Source: Lutibacter sp.
Lineage (GTDB): Bacteria > Bacteroidota > Bacteroidia > Flavobacteriales > Flavobacteriaceae
Assembly (NCBI GenBank): GCA_002733285.1
Contig: NVVE01000004.1
Location: 65,674-76,703 of the forward strand
Reading direction: 5' to 3'
Length of the DNA stretch: 11,030 nt
Under the pieces are notes generated by a model. It saw only the letters and a list, made by a program, of their open reading frames with translations. It was not told where the DNA came from and searched no databases. Position numbers and translations under genes: made by a program. Below are positions 7,114 to 11,030 of this stretch, one piece after another. The stretch's first letter is position 1. Each line of letters begins with the position of its first letter.

Positions 7114-8300
7114 TTATCTAAATTATCATATAAATCTATTAAATTTTTAGAAGTTTTCTCCCAACAAAACTCATCTTCAATAAATTGTTTTCCATTACTT
7201 CCCAAATGATCTCTTAATTTCTTGTCTTTATACAATTCTAAAACCTTCGCCGAAAAATCTTGAACATCCATCTCCAAATGTACTAAGCCTGAATTTGTTT
7301 TTTCTATTAAATTTTTCTGTGCGATTGCGTTACTGACCAACACAGGTTTTGAGAAACTCATATACTGAAATAATTTATTTGCATACGTAGTATCATGATG
7401 TAAGTTTCTATGCAATGGTGAAATACAAATCGAACTTGCTTCAATATAAGATGGAAATAATGTTTCGTTTTTCCAACCTTGAAAATCCACATACTCTTCT
7501 AATTTCAGATCACTCACCTGTTTTTTTAAAATAGCATCAGAAGTATTACTTCCAACAATTACTAATTTTAAAGATTTAATTTTATCTTTTAGTTTAGATA
7601 TACTTTCAATAGCTGTTTGCAAACCTCTTCTCAATCCCGTATCTCCAACATACAGAATGATGAAATTATTTTTATATTCATTTAATATTTTACTGTCAAA
7701 TTTAGCTTTCTCAAAATAACTTTTATGAACTGTATTAGGTGTAACTACAATGGTATTTTCATGAATGCCTACCCTGCCAATAATCTCTCTTTTAGATTCC
7801 TCAGTAACAACTACAATGTTCGTTGACTTTTTAATAAACTCTTCCTCTTTCTTTTTCCACTTTTTAGTTGAAATCAAGTATTTCCCAGGATACTTCTGCA
7901 AATGAGGGTAAAATTTCATTATCTCAGGTCTATTTTCATGCAAGTCTAAAACTGTCTTCAATTTCAACTTTTTATTTGCTTTAAAAACCGCTTCTGCGAT
8001 TTGCATATCGTGAATATGAATCAAATCAATTTCATTTGAAATTAAGAAATGATAGATTTTTTTTGACATTATCGAAGAATAACCAGGGATTGTATAAACC
8101 AACGCTGACAATTTATAAATCAACTTGTTTGAATGATATCTTTTAATTTGAATTCCTTTTACAACTTCATTCTTTATTTGGGCAGAATAATTCAAACAAA
8201 ACAAAAAAACTTCATGACCATTTTCAATTAAAGAAATTGCTTCATTTTCTACCCTAGGATCAGGTGGAAATGTATTATCCAAAATCATTCCTATTCGCAT
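7110..8300 (-). CDS. Glycosyltransferase family 4-type protein (second)
   Basis: The 396-residue GT-B protein opens with MRIGMILDNTFPPDPRVENEA, a common GT4 N-terminus. HIHDMQIAEA (95-104) lies in the acceptor domain and TPNTVHKSYF (187-196) near the hinge. The donor domain has LYVGDTGLRRGL (216-227) and ANKLFQYMSFSKPVLVS (307-323). The position that is usually Glu in the KLFEYM-type donor motif is Gln here (Gln312), a point I read directly. The effect is unknown, as some GT4 members tolerate changes at one of the two motif glutamates. It is the second gene of the operon, 12 bases after the methyltransferase and overlapping the next glycosyltransferase by 4. It should add a sugar to the same lipid-linked glycan. 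Donor and acceptor are not identifiable. It is complete, with normal length. Confidence 0.9.
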   Translation of the reverse strand: MRIGMILDNTFPPDPRVENEAISLIENGHEVFLFCLNYSAQIKNEVVKGIQIKRYHSNKLIYKLSALVYTIPGYSSIMSKKIYHFLISNEIDLIHIHDMQIAEAVFKANKKLKLKTVLDLHENRPEIMKFYPHLQKYPGKYLISTKKWKKKEEEFIKKSTNIVVVTEESKREIIGRVGIHENTIVVTPNTVHKSYFEKAKFDSKILNEYKNNFIILYVGDTGLRRGLQTAIESISKLKDKIKSLKLVIVGSNTSDAILKKQVSDLKLEEYVDFQGWKNETLFPSYIEASSICISPLHRNLHHDTTYANKLFQYMSFSKPVLVSNAIAQKNLIEKTNSGLVHLEMDVQDFSAKVLELYKDKKLRDHLGSNGKQFIEDEFCWEKTSKNLIDLYDNLDK

Positions 8301-8312
8301 CTCAACGATTTA

Positions 8313-8828
8313 TTATTTTTCAGCATAAATGGCGTAGTAACGTGGTGTAAACTTTCTTAGAATTGGTCTGAAACCAATTTTATTTATAGGACTTGTCCAT
8401 TTTTCTTTCTTTTTAATATTCCACCCTGATTTTTCTAATAACCAATCAAATTGCCAGTCTTCAAATTCATGATAATGTCTATCTCGCATATCTGTTTTAC
8501 TTCTATATGCTTTTGAGAACCACAAACTTAATGGAATTGTTGCTATTAACTTTTTACTTTCAATAGCTTTCAATACATTATACGGAGAAATTAAATGTTC
8601 AAAAATTTCAAATGCGGTAATTGCATCAACATTATACTTTTTAACAATTTCCGGCAATAGATCTAAATCTTCACCTGATGTATTATAAACCTTATATCCA
8701 TTCTTTTTCATAATTTCAGAAAATGGATTACAAACACCCAAATCTAAAATAGTTGCTGGAGCTGGAAGAACACTTTGTAAAAAAATTAGTGTTTTACGAT
8801 ATCTTTTTAGAGGTAATTCGCTGTACAT
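8313..8828 (-). CDS. Class I SAM-dependent methyltransferase-like protein
   Basis: The 171-residue protein is a short type-11/23-like methyltransferase. Motif I is ATILDLGVCNPFSE (25-38). ITAFEIFEHLISPYNVL (70-86) is the motif of the central strand, with the acidic-FEH pattern frequent in sugar and quinone methyltransferases. LIATIPLSLWF (94-104) fits motif III. HYHEFEDWQFDWLLEKSGW (118-136) is the helix often following the active site in glycan-linked methyltransferases. The glycine-rich loop is degenerate: after Gly31 the next canonical glycines are Cys33 and Pro35. The protein is shorter than most relatives (200-250), lacking part of the N-terminal cap. It is the promoter-proximal gene of the glycan operon and may methylate a sugar of the glycan, but SAM turnover is not certain. 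The start was chosen because it is the first ATG of the open frame; no strong ribosome binding site is seen, as is usual in Bacteroidetes. Confidence 0.82.
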   Translation of the reverse strand: MYSELPLKRYRKTLIFLQSVLPAPATILDLGVCNPFSEIMKKNGYKVYNTSGEDLDLLPEIVKKYNVDAITAFEIFEHLISPYNVLKAIESKKLIATIPLSLWFSKAYRSKTDMRDRHYHEFEDWQFDWLLEKSGWNIKKKEKWTSPINKIGFRPILRKFTPRYYAIYAEK

Positions 8829-8842
8829 CAGGCAAATAATAA

Positions 8843-8889
8843 TTGATTAAATTCTATGACAATATATAGATTAAATTATATATAATCAA
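8843..8889. repeat. Inverted repeat TTGATTA / TAATCAA upstream of the methyltransferase
   Basis: The arms TTGATTA (8843-8849) and TAATCAA (8883-8889) are exact inverted copies separated by 33 bases. A 9-base direct repeat, GATTAAATT, occurs at 8845-8853 and 8869-8877, and a 12-base AT palindrome sits at 8875-8886. The arms flank the weak minus-strand promoter candidate, so an operator is conceivable. In DNA this AT-rich such repeats also arise by chance. Confidence 0.35.
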
Positions 8890-8892
8890 CAA
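8860..8892 (-). promoter_or_regulatory. Weak promoter candidate for the glycan operon
   Basis: On the minus strand a GTTG element (8887-8890) is followed after about 18 bases by TATATATTG (8860-8868). This resembles the Bacteroidetes pair TTG ... TAnnTTTG but departs from the -7 consensus. Transcription would start near 8853, leaving a leader of about 25 bases before the methyltransferase ATG at 8828. A perfect -7 box farther upstream (9019-9026) is the alternative. Confidence 0.3.
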
Positions 8893-8924
8893 AATAGATC
8901 CTCATAAAAGATTAGAATTTAACC

Positions 8925-8953
8925 AAAAAAAAAAGGAACTAAAAAGCTCCTTT
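8925..8953 (-). terminator. Intrinsic terminator facing the glycan operon
   Basis: Read on the minus strand, a 9-pair stem AAAGGAGCT / AGTTCCTTT (8945-8953 with 8932-8940) closes a 4-base T loop and runs straight into a tract of seven further T (8931-8925). All pairs are Watson-Crick except one G-U. On the plus strand the same position is an A-C mismatch and the following tract is broken, so the element favours leftward transcripts. No protein gene of normal size lies between it and the divergent sensor gene. It therefore ends either a small RNA or the leader of the glycan operon. The structure was read by eye; no energy was computed. Confidence 0.72.
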
Positions 8954-9013
8954 ATTTCTTTTTCATAGTTACTTTTATCTTTTCAAATAAATTTCCCTCT
9001 TAAATAATGTAAC
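8925..9013 (-). ncRNA. Possible small RNA or attenuator leader ending at the terminator
   Basis: A perfect minus-strand TATATTTG box (9019-9026) would start a transcript near 9013. The terminator at 8925-8953 would end it after about 89 bases. Inside it a four-codon frame, ATG-AAA-AAG-AAA-TAA (8966-8952), overlaps the 5' arm of the hairpin with its stop codon, as would suit a ribosome-controlled attenuator. If the RNA reads through it would enter the methyltransferase gene as a leader of about 185 bases. The existence of the transcript is an inference, and no known RNA family is recognised. Confidence 0.3.
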
Positions 9014-9018
9014 TTACA

Positions 9019-9026
9019 CAAATATA
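9019..9026 (-). promoter_or_regulatory. Minus-strand -7 box TATATTTG
   Basis: This is an exact match to the Bacteroidetes -7 consensus TAnnTTTG, reading leftward. No convincing TTG element lies 17-23 bases upstream of it (9044-9050 is TTTTA-like), which lowers confidence. It would drive the leader or small RNA that ends at 8925. Confidence 0.35.
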
Positions 9027-9083
9027 CAACCAACAACCTCCATTTAAAATATATTATTTGTAAACGTGCTTATTTAGTTGATA

Positions 9084-9117
9084 ATTGCTTCTATTAAATT
9101 CATAAGCGTTATATTTG
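9084..9117 (+). promoter_or_regulatory. Promoter candidate for the propeller sensor gene
   Basis: An ATTG element (9084-9087) is followed after 22 bases by TATATTTG (9110-9117), an exact match to the Bacteroidetes -7 consensus. Transcription would start near 9122-9124, leaving a short leader of about 15 bases before the ATG at 9139. The spacing is at the long end of what is usual. Confidence 0.5.
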
Positions 9118-9138
9118 ATACTTTATCATTCATTCTAA

Positions 9139-11030
9139 ATGAGTAAAATTATCCATGTTTTCATCATCTTTTTCTTATTTAATGCTACTTTACTAGCTCA
9201 AATACCTGGGTTTACACAATTTAATATCAATAATGGATTACCTAGTAACACCGTTTATGATATTAATCAAGATAAAGATGGATTTCTATGGATATCGACT
9301 GATTATGGTTTGAGTAGATTTGATGGTGTTCATTTTAAAAATTTTACTATTTCAGATGGTTTACCAGATAATGAAATTTTGAAGCTTTTTAAAGATTCTC
9401 AAAATCGAATTTGGCTTATTGGATTTAACGGTAAAATAGGGTATTTAAAAAATCATAAGTTCTATAACCCATACAATCAACAATTTTTAAAAAATTTAAA
9501 TTTTAATAATTATGTAGATGATATATATGAAGATAGTCATCATAATATCTGGTTATTAGGAGCCTTAAATAACATAAAAAAGATAGATCCTACAAATAAA
9601 ATAACTAGCTATAATTTGAAAAGCCTACCCAATACTAAACAATCTAAAAGATTGCAGATTGTTGAAGATTTCCAAGGTCAAATTAGAATATTAAGATCTG
9701 TAACTAATAAAGACAATAAAAATCAATTACAGTGTACTTCAATATACAATCTTAAATGGGAAAATATAAATTTAAATGCATTCAACACTAGCACAATTTT
9801 AAAACTCAGAAACAATACAATGGAGGGTTTTAAAGATGATGACAGTGTTTCAAAGCAAGTTTCCAATACTATATTTAACGTTTTTAACTATGATAGCTCC
9901 ACAAATTTACTTTATTTCACGCTTTCTTTTGATGGCTCTTTTTTAATTACAAATCTAAATGAAGGAGCTCTCTTGATAAACCCAAAAGACAACTTTCAAA
10001 ATAAAAAAATCCTTTCTTCTTTTAAAACTACAAGATCCTATTTAGATAACGAACAAAACATTTGGATTGGAAGTCAATCAAATGGAATCTTCTTATTTCC
10101 TAATCTTCACATTAAAGGTGTACAATTTGATGATAAAAATAAAAATGATTTACACACTGTTAATTTTTTTGACGATAAAATAGTTGTAGGTAATGAGCAA
10201 ACCGAAATTATTCTTTTAAAACCTGAAACATTACAAACAACTGCTACATATAAGTTAGATAAACAACCAAAAAGAATAAGACAACTCAAAGTGAAAGATA
10301 ATTTGCTTTATATTTTAAGTGATTATAATATTCATCAATTAAATACAAATCTAAAATTAGAGCATATCATAAATATGCATGAACCAAGTTTTTCTAACTC
10401 TAACTTAAAAAATTTTAAAGACTTTTCTTTCTCAAAAGATCTTATTTATACTGCAAATGCTAACGGAGTAGGAACAATTGATAAGTCAACAAAAACAACA
10501 AAACAATTTTGGAACAAAAGAAGTACCGCAATATTTAATGATACAAAAGAAAATATTTGGATTGGTACAACAACTGGCCTTTACCTAAATTTTAATAATA
10601 AAACAGAAAAATACAACTTGAATGAACAGTTTGATAATAGTATTATTTATGCCTTAGAAAACTCTTCAAAAGGGCTTCTTATTGGGTCTAATTCTTATGG
10701 TTTAGGAATTTTAAAAAATAACCATTTTAAAGTCATTTCTAAGAAAGATGGTTTAATAAGCAATTATATAAAATCTATTTTTGTAGATACAAAAAATAAT
10801 ATTTGGCTTTCTACAAATTTCGGATTGAATTTAATTAAATTGAATGTTTACAATGAAGTAAAATCTATAAAAACCTATACGACTTCAGATGGTCTCTACA
10901 GCAATAACGTAAGAGCATCCTATGTTCATGAAAATATTGTATATGTTGCAACTTCTAAAGGATTAAATATTATAAACCTTACGAATGAAAAAAGTTCTAT
11001 AATAGCTCCTAGAATTCATCTAAATGATGT
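9139..11030 (+). CDS. Two-component-type regulator with Reg_prop beta-propeller (partial, 3' end missing)
   Basis: The frame is open to the window edge: 630 complete codons are present. The start is fixed by an in-frame TAA directly before the ATG. A signal peptide (residues 1-20, MSKIIHVFIIFFLFNATLLA, cleaved before Gln21) sends the sensor part to the periplasm. Repeated propeller blades with the D-x-x-G/N-x-(I/L)-W-(I/L)-(G/S)-T signature of Reg_prop lie near residues 36-63, 77-105, 125-150, 298-320, 465-485, 502-527, 543-569 and 589-615. The last visible residues (APRIHLNDV) look like the beginning of the Y_Y_Y linker domain that follows the propeller in this family. Such proteins continue into a transmembrane helix and usually a histidine kinase or DNA-binding output; which one lies outside the window. 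The gene is transcribed away from the glycan operon. The ligand is unknown: relatives sense glycans or cell-envelope states, but nothing here proves that. Confidence 0.9.
   Translation, partial: MSKIIHVFIIFFLFNATLLAQIPGFTQFNINNGLPSNTVYDINQDKDGFLWISTDYGLSRFDGVHFKNFTISDGLPDNEILKLFKDSQNRIWLIGFNGKIGYLKNHKFYNPYNQQFLKNLNFNNYVDDIYEDSHHNIWLLGALNNIKKIDPTNKITSYNLKSLPNTKQSKRLQIVEDFQGQIRILRSVTNKDNKNQLQCTSIYNLKWENINLNAFNTSTILKLRNNTMEGFKDDDSVSKQVSNTIFNVFNYDSSTNLLYFTLSFDGSFLITNLNEGALLINPKDNFQNKKILSSFKTTRSYLDNEQNIWIGSQSNGIFLFPNLHIKGVQFDDKNKNDLHTVNFFDDKIVVGNEQTEIILLKPETLQTTATYKLDKQPKRIRQLKVKDNLLYILSDYNIHQLNTNLKLEHIINMHEPSFSNSNLKNFKDFSFSKDLIYTANANGVGTIDKSTKTTKQFWNKRSTAIFNDTKENIWIGTTTGLYLNFNNKTEKYNLNEQFDNSIIYALENSSKGLLIGSNSYGLGILKNNHFKVISKKDGLISNYIKSIFVDTKNNIWLSTNFGLNLIKLNVYNEVKSIKTYTTSDGLYSNNVRASYVHENIVYVATSKGLNIINLTNEKSSIIAPRIHLND

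Larger units (their letters stand above)
8829..9138. other. Divergent intergenic region between glycan operon and sensor gene
   Basis: This is a 310-base, very AT-rich stretch with no protein gene of normal size on either strand. It holds promoter-like boxes for both directions, an intrinsic terminator hairpin pointing toward the glycan operon and a 7-base inverted repeat close to the methyltransferase start. These are listed separately. I see no tRNA, CRISPR repeat, IS end or riboswitch family that I can name. Confidence 0.8.

Noticed and set aside
8875..8886. 12-base palindrome ATTATATATAAT as an operator
   Set aside because: A pure A/T palindrome in very AT-rich DNA is expected by chance and has no independent support.
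8932..8963. Plus-strand terminator reading of the same hairpin
   Set aside because: On this strand the stem has an A-C mismatch and the following tract is broken (ATTTCTTTTT). No plus-strand gene ends before it.
8952..8966. M-K-K-K-stop frame as a protein gene
   Set aside because: Four codons cannot be supported as a gene. It is kept only as a possible leader frame in the attenuator hypothesis.
10107..10289. Minus-strand open frame of 60 codons with a Cys-rich look
   Set aside because: It is antisense to the propeller sensor frame, which is continuous through this stretch. It is a chance frame.

Overview
The window is very AT-rich, and its upstream elements fit the Bacteroidetes promoter pattern (TAnnTTTG) with little Shine-Dalgarno signal. 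Together with the protein types (DUF6095-like small membrane protein, Reg_prop sensor, flavobacterial-style glycosyltransferases) this points to a marine or freshwater member of the Flavobacteriia. The genus cannot be read from the sequence alone.

Layout. (1) Positions 42-2129, plus strand: a tightly overlapping three-gene set. It holds murQ (MurNAc-6-phosphate etherase, cell-wall sugar recycling), a 74-residue two-helix membrane protein of DUF6095 type, and a 351-residue ATP-grasp ligase-like protein of unknown substrate. (2) Positions 8828 down to 2122, minus strand: seven co-directional genes with 1-4 base overlaps or short gaps. In transcription order they are a SAM methyltransferase, two GT4-type glycosyltransferases, a non-hydrolysing UDP-HexNAc 2-epimerase (WecB/WbpI family), a Wzx-like flippase, a LysE-type transporter and a DinB-like protein. 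The first five form a surface-glycan synthesis and export segment (part of an O-antigen, capsule or exopolysaccharide locus). No polymerase, initiating transferase or export porin lies in the window, so the locus is incomplete here. (3) Positions 8829-9138: a 310-base divergent intergenic region. It carries promoter-like elements on both strands and a clear intrinsic terminator that faces the glycan operon with no upstream gene in front of it. (4) Positions 9139-11030, plus strand: the periplasmic beta-propeller half of a large Reg_prop sensor protein, cut by the window end.

How they fit together. The epimerase would supply a ManNAc-type nucleotide sugar (possibly a 2,3-diamino-uronate derivative). 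The two glycosyltransferases would add sugars to a lipid-linked unit at the inner face of the inner membrane, and the flippase would move that unit across. The divergent propeller sensor is a positional candidate for a regulator, but nothing in the sequence proves it. The two operons collide tail to tail: their last genes overlap by 8 bases and no intrinsic terminator lies between them.

The point most worth a second look is the orphan terminator hairpin at 8925-8953. A four-codon reading frame (M-K-K-K-stop) precedes it and a perfect minus-strand TATATTTG box lies at 9019-9026. Together they suggest either a small RNA of about 90 nt or an attenuating leader of the glycan operon.
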